From positions 1 to 17,519 of the forward strand of contig CAJWLY010000014.1 of the NCBI GenBank assembly GCA_913043155.1: a DNA stretch of 17,519 nucleotides, given 5' to 3'. Below the pieces are notes generated by a model. It was given only the letters and a program-made list of their open reading frames with translations. It searched no databases and was not told the origin of the DNA. A program made the position numbers and the translations under genes. Positions 8,008 to 14,447 of this stretch are shown one piece after another (within the stretch, counting starts at the first letter, position 1; every line of letters starts with the position of its first letter). This DNA is from an uncultured Nitrospinaceae bacterium. Lineage in GTDB: Bacteria > Nitrospinota > Nitrospinia > Nitrospinales > VA-1.

Positions 8008-8190
8008 TCAGATAGCCTCGATCTCCATCACTTCTTTATCCTTATAAAATCCACAATGGGGGCACACGTGGTGCGGAGCACGCATTTCGTGGCATTGCGG
8101 ACATTCGCTCATCGACGGCGCACTAAGCTTATCGTGTGCCCTACGCTGCCCTTGTCGCGACTTAGATGTTCTTTTCTTTGGAACTGGCAT
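8008..8190 (-). CDS. rpmF: 50S ribosomal protein L32
   Basis: L32 is a small protein of the large ribosomal subunit. The 60-aa sequence starts MPVPKKRTSKSRQGQRRAHD, the family hallmark. It has a zinc ribbon of four cysteines: C30, C33, C43 and C46 (CPQC and CPHC). This is therefore the zinc-binding (C+) form of L32; many bacteria carry a cysteine-free version instead. It starts 9 nt after yceD with an AAGGA ribosome site 7 nt upstream. The yceD-rpmF-plsX-fab order is widely conserved and ties ribosome supply to lipid synthesis. Confidence 0.97.
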   Translation of the reverse strand: MPVPKKRTSKSRQGQRRAHDKLSAPSMSECPQCHEMRAPHHVCPHCGFYKDKEVMEIEAI

Positions 8191-8199
8191 TAGTCATCC

Positions 8200-8730
8200 T
8201 TACTTGAATTTTTCTTTTAACGTCTTCAAAATTTCCAATCGAGGATCAATCGGTGGCTCCTTCGCGCAACTGCAGGAGCCCTGATTCAAATTTACACCGC
8301 ACCGGGAGCAAAGCCCATTACAATCTTCGCGACATAAAAAAATGACGGGAACGGCTAGAAGAATCCCGTCACGCACCGACTGAGTCAGATCGACCCTGTC
8401 ATTTTCGTAAAACTCGGTGTCTATATCCGCCGCGTGTAACTCAACCTCCCCAGCTAAAGCAGATTTATCACCCAAAGGAACGAAATGAGCCTTCAGCTTG
8501 GTTTCAACCAGGTGAGTGAACGGTTCCAAGCACCGCGAACAGTTGAGACCCAATACTGTATTCACCCGCCCAGTGAGAAAAACCTCCTCGTTCAACCGGG
8601 TCAGCACCCCGAAAATCTCAACGTCCTTATTTAAAAAACAATCCGCCTGGTCAATACAAAAATGCTCTTTCCTTTTCCTAGTTTTAAAATTCAGACCTTC
8701 GTCACCGATTTCATCAATATTGAAAACCAT
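8200..8730 (-). CDS. yceD: YceD/DUF177 family protein
   Basis: This belongs to the YceD (DUF177) family found upstream of rpmF across bacteria. In plants and E. coli the family has been linked to 23S rRNA accumulation. The 176-aa protein has a CSRC pair at C64/C67 (LNCSRCLEPF) and a cysteine-rich C-terminus with C133, C137, C141, C144, C153 and C155 (CNGLCSRCGVNL and GSCSC). It ends in the typical IDPRLEILKTLK. The eight cysteines suggest metal binding; this is inference. It is the first gene of the fatty-acid operon, 9 nt before rpmF, with a promoter candidate about 80-110 nt upstream. The ribosome site is weak. Confidence 0.88.
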   Translation of the reverse strand: MVFNIDEIGDEGLNFKTRKRKEHFCIDQADCFLNKDVEIFGVLTRLNEEVFLTGRVNTVLGLNCSRCLEPFTHLVETKLKAHFVPLGDKSALAGEVELHAADIDTEFYENDRVDLTQSVRDGILLAVPVIFLCREDCNGLCSRCGVNLNQGSCSCAKEPPIDPRLEILKTLKEKFK

Positions 8731-8811
8731 GACAGCGATCCACTGGAAAGAGGAAAGTTTTAGAAACCTTTAGAAATCCAATAGATAGACCCATCAGGCA
8801 GGATTTCACGG

Positions 8812-8841
8812 ATGTTAGCTTGATTTATGGGGTGCAGTCAA
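8812..8841 (-). promoter_or_regulatory. Promoter candidate for the yceD-rpmF-plsX-fab operon
   Basis: On the minus strand, TTGACT (fwd 8836-8841) and TAACAT (fwd 8812-8817) are separated by 18 nt. The -35 matches the sigma-70 consensus at five of six positions and the -10 at four. The expected start leaves a leader of roughly 75 nt before yceD. That leader holds a tandem TTTCTAAA repeat. No terminator hairpin was seen after xerD, so read-through is also possible. Confidence 0.5.
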
Positions 8842-8857
8842 GAAAAATATAGGACAC

Positions 8858-9736
8858 TCAGGCCCATGGGTGATACTGGTCATGAACCTCGCGCATGCGT
8901 TCCTGAAGGATATGGGTATAAATCTGCGTGGTGGAAATGTCCGAATGTCCGAGCATCTGCTGAACCGACCGCAAATCGGCGCCCCGCTCTAAAAGGTGTG
9001 TAGCAAAGGCGTGCCTCAGCATGTGTGGCGACACCAGGGTGCGTATCCCCACTTTGACGGTGTACTGGCGGAGAATTTTCCAAAATCCCTGACGGGTCAT
9101 CCGTCTTCCGCGCCGAGACACGAATAACTCGGCGGAGCTACGCCCATTAAGCAGAGCCGGACGTCCCTTCAGCTTGTACAAGTTCACCGCTTCACGTGCT
9201 GCATCTCCCAATGGGACCACCCGTTCCTTGGCTCCCTTACCCAGCGACCGCAGATACCCTACCTCCAAGTTCATGTCGCTCCCTTTCACCGCTACAAGCT
9301 CTGAAACACGGAGTCCGGTTGCATAGAGCAACTCCAGCATAGCGTGGTCACGGAGTCCAATAGGAGTCCCCGTGTCGGGCGCAGCTAGAAGCGTGTCCAC
9401 CTCAGTCACTGACATTACGTCCGGAAGCTTACGCCAGGGGCGGGGAGATTCTAAAATTTCCGCTGGATTCTCCGGAATCAGGTTTTCAGTGAACAAGTAC
9501 CTGTAGAAGGATTTTATGGAAGAAAGGTACCGCGCCACCGTGGACGAGGCCAGCCCGTCCTCGCGCAATTTGAGCAGAAACGATCTAATATCGCGCGTGG
9601 TTACCGTCTCCAGCTTGTCTTTCGAAAAATGCGAAGCAAAGCGCGCCATATCACGCCTGTACGCCACCACCGTGTTCGGAGACTGGCGCTTCTCTATTTT
9701 CAAATAATCGATGTACTCCCGAATACGTTCATTCAT
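8858..9736 (-). CDS. xerD: Tyrosine recombinase XerD
   Basis: XerD acts with XerC at dif sites to resolve chromosome dimers at division. From the ATG at 9736 the protein is 292 aa. It has an N-terminal SAM-like core-binding domain (residues about 1-85 here) and a C-terminal catalytic domain. Counted from that start, catalytic residues are R143 (ATGLRVSEL), K167 (GKGAKERVVP), H238 and R241 (SPHMLRHAFATHLL), H264 (MLGHSDISTTQIYTH) and Y273. The ending MREVHDQYHPWA resembles XerD rather than XerC. An upstream in-frame ATG at 9778 would add 14 residues, but it lies upstream of the promoter -10 at 9764-9769, so I prefer 9736. The gene is divergent from fbp. Its conservation and residues argue against a phage or integron integrase. 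The ribosome site is poor at both starts. Confidence 0.93.
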   Translation of the reverse strand: MNERIREYIDYLKIEKRQSPNTVVAYRRDMARFASHFSKDKLETVTTRDIRSFLLKLREDGLASSTVARYLSSIKSFYRYLFTENLIPENPAEILESPRPWRKLPDVMSVTEVDTLLAAPDTGTPIGLRDHAMLELLYATGLRVSELVAVKGSDMNLEVGYLRSLGKGAKERVVPLGDAAREAVNLYKLKGRPALLNGRSSAELFVSRRGRRMTRQGFWKILRQYTVKVGIRTLVSPHMLRHAFATHLLERGADLRSVQQMLGHSDISTTQIYTHILQERMREVHDQYHPWA

Positions 9737-9763
9737 TATGAGTTTACCGAGTAATTTCAATTG

Positions 9764-9791
9764 GTTATAATACATCATACTGATGGGTAAA
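9764..9791 (-). promoter_or_regulatory. Promoter candidate for xerD
   Basis: On the minus strand, TTTACC (fwd 9786-9791) and TATAAC (fwd 9764-9769) have a 16-nt spacer. The -10 matches five of six consensus positions. The start point would fall just upstream of the ATG at 9736, which supports that start for xerD. Confidence 0.45.
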
Positions 9792-9831
9792 TCTACCGCA
9801 CGCCCATTGCCGTCCCAATCAATATGATGTA
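9771..9831. repeat. Inverted repeat shared by the xerD and fbp promoters
   Basis: The nonamer TACATCATA (9771-9779) is matched exactly by its complement TATGATGTA (9823-9831), with 43 nt between. Read in each gene's own direction, both promoters carry TATGATGTA at or just before the -10. This could be a binding site or chance. Confidence 0.35.
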
Positions 9832-9835
9832 GAAT
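9807..9835 (+). promoter_or_regulatory. Promoter candidate for fbp
   Basis: TTGCCG (9807-9812) and TAGAAT (9830-9835) are separated by exactly 17 nt. The -10 matches five of six consensus positions and the -35 four. The predicted leader before the fbp ATG is about 40 nt. Confidence 0.5.
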
Positions 9836-9880
9836 CAGCCGGCTTGATCAAACACTAAGTCCCCCCAAGCACTTGATCTC

Positions 9881-10873
9881 ATGAAGCAAACTACCGTGGT
9901 TCAACATGTTCAACAACAGGAAAAAAAAATTCTCGGAGCCACGGGCGAGTTTGCCAGCCTGATAAACGGGATCCTAGTGGGCGCAAAAATCATCGCCTTG
10001 GAGATCAATAAAGCCGGCATCGGCGGAGACATTCTGGGTGCTACCGGAACCAGAAATGTCTACGGCGAGGCAGTACAGAAGCTGGACGACCTGGCCAATT
10101 CCACCTTTCTCAGCATCATTAGCAAGTCGGGGACAGTATGTGCCATCACTTCTGAGGAAATGGAAAATCCGGTCATCATCCCCCCAGAGCAAGCCGGAAA
10201 GTATGTCTTCATGATGGACCCGCTGGACGGGTCCTCAAACATTGACGTCAACGTCAGCACCGGAACGATTTTTTCTATCTACCGCAAGAAAAGTCTGGGT
10301 GACACGGTGACTGACCAAGATCTCCTGCAGAAAGGGACCGATCAAGTAGCCGCCGGGTACGTGGTCTACGGTTCCAGTACCATGTTCGTGTACAGTTCGG
10401 GGCACGGGGTGCACGGATTCACTCTCGACCCTTCCCTCGGCGAGTTCATTCTATCGCACCCGGATATCCGGATTCCCGAGCGAGGAAACATCTATAGCAT
10501 CAACGAAGGAAATACTGAAAATTGGGAAGATAAACAGAAAAAGTTCGTATCTTACTTGAAGAAAATGGACAAGGCCTCGGGACGACCCTACAAGGCCCGT
10601 TACGTTGGTTCGTTTGTGTCCGACTTCCATCGCAACCTGCTCAAAGGCGGAATATTTATGTACCCCAGCGACGCAAAGAATCCGAGTGGAAAATTAAGGT
10701 TCGAGTTCGAAGCGGGGCCCATGGCTTTCATCGCCGAGAACGCCGGAGGCCGGGCCTCCACTGGCAGGGAACGGATTCTCGACATCGCTCCCACAAACAT
10801 TCACCAGTGCGTGCCCCTATATATCGGCAGCCGTTTCGACGTCGAAGCAGCGGAAGAATTTTTAAAAAACTAG
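9881..10873 (+). CDS. fbp: Fructose-1,6-bisphosphatase, class I
   Basis: This enzyme hydrolyses fructose 1,6-bisphosphate to fructose 6-phosphate in gluconeogenesis and in Calvin-type carbon fixation. The 330-aa protein has the metal- and phosphate-binding VFMMDPLDGSSN (D113, D116, S118), the upstream SEEME acid cluster (91-95), RYVGSFVSDFHR (about 240-251) and the class I signature GKLRFEFEAGPMAFIAE (270-286). The length is standard. The ATG has no strong ribosome site, but no better in-frame start is visible. A run of nine A residues at 9921-9929 lies in codons 14-17. The gene is divergent from xerD. No other Calvin-cycle or glycolytic genes are in the window, so the pathway direction cannot be told. 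Confidence 0.96.
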   Translation: MKQTTVVQHVQQQEKKILGATGEFASLINGILVGAKIIALEINKAGIGGDILGATGTRNVYGEAVQKLDDLANSTFLSIISKSGTVCAITSEEMENPVIIPPEQAGKYVFMMDPLDGSSNIDVNVSTGTIFSIYRKKSLGDTVTDQDLLQKGTDQVAAGYVVYGSSTMFVYSSGHGVHGFTLDPSLGEFILSHPDIRIPERGNIYSINEGNTENWEDKQKKFVSYLKKMDKASGRPYKARYVGSFVSDFHRNLLKGGIFMYPSDAKNPSGKLRFEFEAGPMAFIAENAGGRASTGRERILDIAPTNIHQCVPLYIGSRFDVEAAEEFLKN

Positions 10874-11008
10874 TCTTGCAATACCAAAAAATCCGGAAGC
10901 AGAATTGCCTTGCGTTATTTTATCCATGAATTGCTTCTGCCCATTTAAAGAGGGCTACGCCCTCGCGCCCCAATTTAGAAACAGGGCGGGGAATAAAAGA
11001 TTGCTCTT
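10874..11008 (+). other. Intergenic spacer between fbp and hisS with hairpin
   Basis: The 135-nt spacer contains a perfect hairpin GAGGGC-TAC-GCCCTC at 10950-10964, not followed by a uridine run, so a poor intrinsic terminator. A looser dyad pairs GAAGCA near 10896 with TGCTTC near 10932. No convincing hisS promoter was seen; read-through from fbp is possible. Confidence 0.4.
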
Positions 11009-12277
11009 ATGAAAATCCAGGCTATCCGAGGCGTAAAAGACATTCTGCCTAATGAAATAGAAAAGTGGCAGTGGGTGGAAAACACGGCTCATACCGTTTT
11101 TGCGCGGTATGGGTTCAAAGAGATTCGTCCACCGGTTTTCGAAAAAACCCAGTTGTTCTCCCGCGGTATTGGCGAAACTACCGATATTGTCGAAAAAGAA
11201 ATGTACACCTTCGAGGACCGTAGCGGTGAAAAAGTGACCCTGCGGCCGGAGGGAACGGCATCGGTGGTCCGCGCCTTCATCGAACATAAGATGTACGCGG
11301 CACAGGCCCTATTGAAGCTGTATTACTTGGGCCCTATGTTCCGTTACGAAAGACCTCAGGCCGGACGCTTCCGGCAGTTTTACCAGATTGGCGTAGAAGC
11401 GATGGGATCACACAATCCCGCCGTTGATACTGAAGTGATGATTATGCTGATGGATTTCTTTCAAACGCTGGGCCTTATTAGGCTCAAGCTGCAACTCAAC
11501 AGCCTGGGATGTTCCAAATGCCGCCCAGAATACCGGGAGGTGCTCAGAAACTCTATTCGACGCCATCTGTCTGACCTTTGCGACAACTGCAACCAACGGT
11601 ATGAGAAGAATCCACTGCGCGTCCTCGACTGCAAGGTGGAACGCGATCAGGAAATCGCTACCAAGCTCCCCAAAACCGCCGATCATCTGTGCAGCGAATG
11701 CAAGAGTCACTTCAGCGAAGTGCAGTCGCTTCTAGATTCTACGAATATCCCTTACGACTTGAATCACCAGCTAGTGCGCGGGCTCGACTACTACACGCAC
11801 ACGACGTTTGAAGTGACCTCCGCCGAATTGGGGGCGCAGAACGCGATTTGTGGCGGCGGACGCTACAATATGCTAGTCGAAGAGTTCGAAGGCCCGCCCA
11901 CTCCCTGTTTTGGATTTGCCTTGGGGTTGGAACGACTCATCTCAGTGGTTCCTTTCGACAAAATTGGGAAAACAGGAAAGTGCCCCGATGTCTTTGTCCT
12001 GTGCCTAGGTGAAGAAGCACAAAGACACGGATTCCAGCTTGTGCACAAGCTGCGCACCGATGGTTTTTTCGTTGAGCGAGACTACGATGGCGGAAGTATG
12101 AAAAGCCAGATGCGCAAGGCAAATAAATTGGCCTGTCGGTTTGCCCTGATCGTGGGGGAAAACGAAATGAAGTCTGGGAAATACCAGTTGAAAGATATGT
12201 CGGACGGAGGCCAGGTAGAAATTCCCGCCGAGACCTGTGTAGAAGAAATTAAAAAACAACTGAAAAAAACGGTTTGA
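11009..12277 (+). CDS. hisS: Histidyl-tRNA synthetase
   Basis: HisS charges tRNA-His with histidine. The 422-aa class II enzyme shows RGVKDILP at its N-terminus, motif 2 MFRYERPQAGRFRQFYQ (110-126), the histidine-specific LVRGLDYYTHTTFEV (255-269, with R257), and motif 3 CFGFALGLERL (300-310). The anticodon-binding domain follows from about residue 325. Its insertion region carries cysteine pairs C168/C171, C191/C194 and C228/C231 plus C208, a pattern seen in a subset of bacterial HisRS that may bind a metal. It is not a HisZ paralogue because the catalytic motifs and C-terminal domain are complete. The ribosome site is weak. fur follows after 85 nt. Confidence 0.97.
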   Translation: MKIQAIRGVKDILPNEIEKWQWVENTAHTVFARYGFKEIRPPVFEKTQLFSRGIGETTDIVEKEMYTFEDRSGEKVTLRPEGTASVVRAFIEHKMYAAQALLKLYYLGPMFRYERPQAGRFRQFYQIGVEAMGSHNPAVDTEVMIMLMDFFQTLGLIRLKLQLNSLGCSKCRPEYREVLRNSIRRHLSDLCDNCNQRYEKNPLRVLDCKVERDQEIATKLPKTADHLCSECKSHFSEVQSLLDSTNIPYDLNHQLVRGLDYYTHTTFEVTSAELGAQNAICGGGRYNMLVEEFEGPPTPCFGFALGLERLISVVPFDKIGKTGKCPDVFVLCLGEEAQRHGFQLVHKLRTDGFFVERDYDGGSMKSQMRKANKLACRFALIVGENEMKSGKYQLKDMSDGGQVEIPAETCVEEIKKQLKKTV

Positions 12278-12324
12278 ATCCTTTGGTGCATCCCTTGTAT
12301 CTCAACAATGTGGCAGAAGTCCCC

Positions 12325-12333
12325 TGCTAGAAT
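12325..12333 (+). promoter_or_regulatory. Extended -10 element candidate upstream of fur
   Basis: TGCTAGAAT at 12325-12333 fits an extended -10 promoter (TGnTAGAAT). No good -35 is placed at 16-18 nt. It would give fur its own start about 25 nt before the ATG. Confidence 0.35.
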
Positions 12334-12362
12334 GTTCAGAACTATTTTTTGGAAATTAAGCA

Positions 12363-12791
12363 ATGGCAAGTAAAGAATTAAAAGTTCTGGAAGGTTACAT
12401 TACCCAAAACCAGCTTAAAATAACTCGCCAGCGGCGGGCCGTACTCAAAGCGTTTACAGAATGCGAAAACCATGTGAGTGCAGAAGAATTGTACAACATG
12501 GTTTCGTCAGCCGAATCGAAAATCGGGCTAGCCACGGTGTACCGCACGCTGGCGCTCCTCACCGAGAGTGGCCTCGCCTCAGAGCTCGATTTTGGGGACG
12601 GACAAAAGCGCTATGAACACCGATACATGCATAGCCACCACGACCACATGATCTGTACGGAATGCGGTAAGATCATTGAGTTCAACCACCCTCTGATCGA
12701 GAAGTTTCAGGAAAAAGTGGCAGCCGACAACAAGTTCATCATTACCTCTCACAAGCTGGATCTCCTTGGCCTCTGCAACGAGTGCCAATAA
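12363..12791 (+). CDS. fur: Fur-family metal-responsive transcriptional regulator
   Basis: Fur-family proteins repress transcription when loaded with a metal ion. The 142-aa protein has an N-terminal winged helix with the recognition helix GLATVYRTLALL (55-66), then a metal-binding dimerisation domain. That domain contains HSHHDHMICTECGKIIEF (90-107) with C98 and C101, and a second pair C138 and C141 (CNEC). The two CxxC pairs form the structural zinc site. The HHDH stretch matches the Fur/PerR regulatory region. Fur is favoured, but PerR or a zinc-sensing paralogue cannot be excluded from sequence alone. The gene follows hisS with an 85-nt gap and ends at a convergent boundary. No clear Fur box was found in the window, so its targets are not shown here. 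Confidence 0.85.
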   Translation: MASKELKVLEGYITQNQLKITRQRRAVLKAFTECENHVSAEELYNMVSSAESKIGLATVYRTLALLTESGLASELDFGDGQKRYEHRYMHSHHDHMICTECGKIIEFNHPLIEKFQEKVAADNKFIITSHKLDLLGLCNECQ

Positions 12792-13008
12792 CCCAACAGC
12801 AAAACCCCGGACAAGATTACAGGGTATATAGCTTTTCACCGGAAAGATGCTAAAAATAGGAAAACCTATTTTAAAACCTTAGGTATCAAAAGGCGGGCAA
12901 GGGAGGAAACTCGAGATCTCGCGGAAAGGAAGATTTTTCCCGAGGTTATTTTTGCGCGTGCGATTACTGCGAGCGTCGGCCTCGTCACTGGGCCCAAGGT
13001 TGATTGGA
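12792..13008. other. Convergent intergenic region
   Basis: This 217-nt spacer lies between the ends of fur (+) and the FGE-like lipoprotein (-). It contains the terminator at 12853-12872. On the minus strand, both frames not used by the lipoprotein are open through most of it, which matters for slippage at 13037-13045. No independent gene was found. Confidence 0.5.
12853..12872. terminator. Bidirectional terminator hairpin
   Basis: AAAATAGG (12853-12860), loop AAAA and CCTATTTT (12865-12872) form a perfect 8-bp stem. On the minus strand the last arm continues into five uridines. It lies between the ends of two convergent genes, where a shared terminator is expected. Confidence 0.55.
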
Positions 13009-13917
13009 CTACTCTTTTGAGGTTGAAACAGAAGCCGGGGGGGGGACGGGTTGAACGCAACGGAATCCGATAAAGTTATAAATTTCATTAATGATCTGGC
13101 CAAAGGTGGTAACTTTAGGAAACATGCGGTTTCTGGGGTGGATCCAGGTACGATTGGTAATGCGCAATGCCCCAGCGGATGAGTCGAATGCCCCGCCACG
13201 AATCACCTTGAAATCACCTGCAGGCACGCCTGTCGGGTTACTCTGCTTGCCTCGCTGGTAAGCCGCGTCGTACCAGTCACTGGTCCATTCCCAAACGTTC
13301 CCTGCCATATCATACAACCCGAACTGATTGGGCTTTTTTTGTCCGACCGGATGTGTCTTTCCACCGGAATTATCTTCAAACCACGCGTATTTGTCATTCA
13401 TCATATTGCCCCAGAAATAACGCGCCTCGGCCCGTCCTCTAGCGGCATATTCCCATTGCGCTTCTGTGGGCAGGTTGCATTGCCCTTCCGATTTACTGAT
13501 GAATTCCTGAACATCGTAATAGTTGATTTGCTCAACGGGCAGGTCGGATCCGGTGAACTTTGAGGGATTGAATTTCACCCGCTTTTCCCAGCGACTCTGG
13601 GTCACCTCGTATTTATCCATGTAAAAATCGTCCAGACAAGCCTCATGCTCCGGCGATTCGTCCACCTGTGCATAGTTATTTCCCATTGTGAAACACCCAC
13701 CCTTGATAAAAACCATACCTTCGGGAGCCCGGCTGGCCTTCTCCTGATCCTCAGGGGCAATGGAGATTGACTCGAATTGGAATGCCTCCCCCCCCCCTAT
13801 TTCGGATTCAAAAAAATCTTCCTGAACTGATTCTGGGGAAACCTGAGGCCCCTCAGCAGAACAGGCTTGAAACAGAATGAAAGCGCCGCAGATTAGAATA
13901 TATTTAAATCTATCCAT
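13009..13917 (-). CDS. Lipoprotein with formylglycine-generating-enzyme-like (sulfatase-modifying factor) domain
   Basis: This is a 302-aa exported lipoprotein. The N-terminus has a hydrophobic signal and a lipobox-like LFQAC with C19; serine at +2 would send it to the outer membrane by the E. coli rule. Residues about 66-288 form an FGE-sulfatase/SUMF1-type domain: PEGMVFIKGGCFTMGN, DKYEVTQSRW, LPTEAQWEYAAR, YDMAGNVWEWTSDWY, FKVIRGGAFDSS and the final FIGFRCVQ. The active-site cysteines of true formylglycine-generating enzymes, normally soon after RGGSF, are absent here (RGGAFDSSAGALRI), so catalysis of sulfatase maturation is unlikely. About 20 extra residues sit between NRTWIHPRN and IGFR. 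Two homopolymers, G10 and C9 on the coding strand, fall within the gene. No sulfatase is nearby. The role is unknown; surface binding is a guess. Confidence 0.82.
   Translation of the reverse strand: MDRFKYILICGAFILFQACSAEGPQVSPESVQEDFFESEIGGGEAFQFESISIAPEDQEKASRAPEGMVFIKGGCFTMGNNYAQVDESPEHEACLDDFYMDKYEVTQSRWEKRVKFNPSKFTGSDLPVEQINYYDVQEFISKSEGQCNLPTEAQWEYAARGRAEARYFWGNMMNDKYAWFEDNSGGKTHPVGQKKPNQFGLYDMAGNVWEWTSDWYDAAYQRGKQSNPTGVPAGDFKVIRGGAFDSSAGALRITNRTWIHPRNRMFPKVTTFGQIINEIYNFIGFRCVQPVPPPASVSTSKE
13037..13045. repeat. Nine-G homopolymer in the 3' end of the FGE-like gene
   Basis: Nine consecutive G on the plus strand encode the PPP before the terminal ASVSTSKE. Loss or gain of one base replaces that short tail by about 52 or 56 new residues, because both other frames stay open to 12879 and 12866. 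Confidence 0.9.
13788..13797. repeat. Ten-C homopolymer near the 5' end of the FGE-like gene
   Basis: Ten consecutive C on the plus strand encode GGG at residues 41-43, soon after the lipobox. A one-base slip would put the entire FGE-like domain out of frame, a typical arrangement for an ON/OFF contingency site. Confidence 0.9.
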
Positions 13918-14447
13918 TGTTTTTTCAGGGTTTATGAATCTGGGATACTAACACTCTGGGCTCTTTATGCACAAGCCAAATATACTGAAATATCCAGCAT
14001 ATGGGAACTCGAATCACATCTAATACTTGCCGGTGCAAATTAATGACTGCGTGGGCTGGTAAAAAAACCTTTCAAGAACTTATCAGAACTGGAAGGCAGA
14101 ACTATTTTTTTCAGCAGACTTCTTGTGGAAAACCTGTTGACATCTGTTACGAATAAGCTTAACTTTAACTCTCAATCTTCTTGATAAACAAGGCGTATAA
14201 ACTGCTCATGCATTTGGGGGGGAAGGGTTGCCTTTCTTTTTTCACGCCGCGTGAGAAATCATGGGGTTGGATTTTGATTCAGCTCCATGATCCCAACCGT
14301 ACTTGACTTGCATTTTGCGAATATGAAAATCCCCACGCTCTAATCGGAGCGGTGGGGATTTCTCATTTAAACTAAAATTTATCGCTTTGGAAAAACCCGC
14401 TTCCCATACAGAAAACCCAACTAAAGATTTTCTTTACCAAAAAATGG
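13918..14447. other. 530-nt stretch without genes
   Basis: I see no supported open frame here. The stretch contains a seven-G run (14216-14222), a hairpin TCACG-CCG-CGTGA at 14242-14254 extendable by A-U pairs, two mutually exclusive dyads (ATCATGG 14258-14264 with CCATGAT 14285-14291; GGTTGG with CCAACC inside the same span), and the terminator at 14327-14361. A perfect TTGACA (14137-14142) has only a weak -10 (TAACTT, 14160-14165). No tRNA or known riboswitch pattern was recognised. It must contain the promoter of the lipoprotein gene on the minus strand, but no clear one was found. Confidence 0.5.
14327..14361 (-). terminator. Strong intrinsic terminator downstream of the DUF1566 gene
   Basis: AAATCCCCAC plus GCTC (14327-14340) pairs with GAGC plus GTGGGGATTT (14347-14361) around the loop TAATCG, with one bulged base. 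The stem is 14 bp and GC-rich. On the minus strand it is followed by ATTTTCATATT, and it lies 87 nt after the DUF1566 stop. It could also work on the plus strand. Confidence 0.7.

Noticed and set aside
9739..9831. A dif recombination site next to xerD
   Set aside because: The dyad here does not match the 28-bp dif layout (two 11-bp arms around a 6-bp centre); its arms are 43 nt apart.
12879..13199. 106-aa minus-strand frame over the lipoprotein 3' end
   Set aside because: It is mostly an alternative frame of the FGE-like gene. It is of interest only as the read-through frame after slippage at 13037-13045, not as a gene.
12950..13917. Diversity-generating retroelement
   Set aside because: No reverse transcriptase, accessory protein or template repeat was found in the window; only the target-like fold is present.
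14110..14165. Possible replication-origin feature (TGTGGAAAA, a DnaA-box-like sequence)
   Set aside because: Only one box with a mismatch was found, with no cluster, no dnaA, dnaN or rpmH neighbour, and no AT-rich unwinding region.
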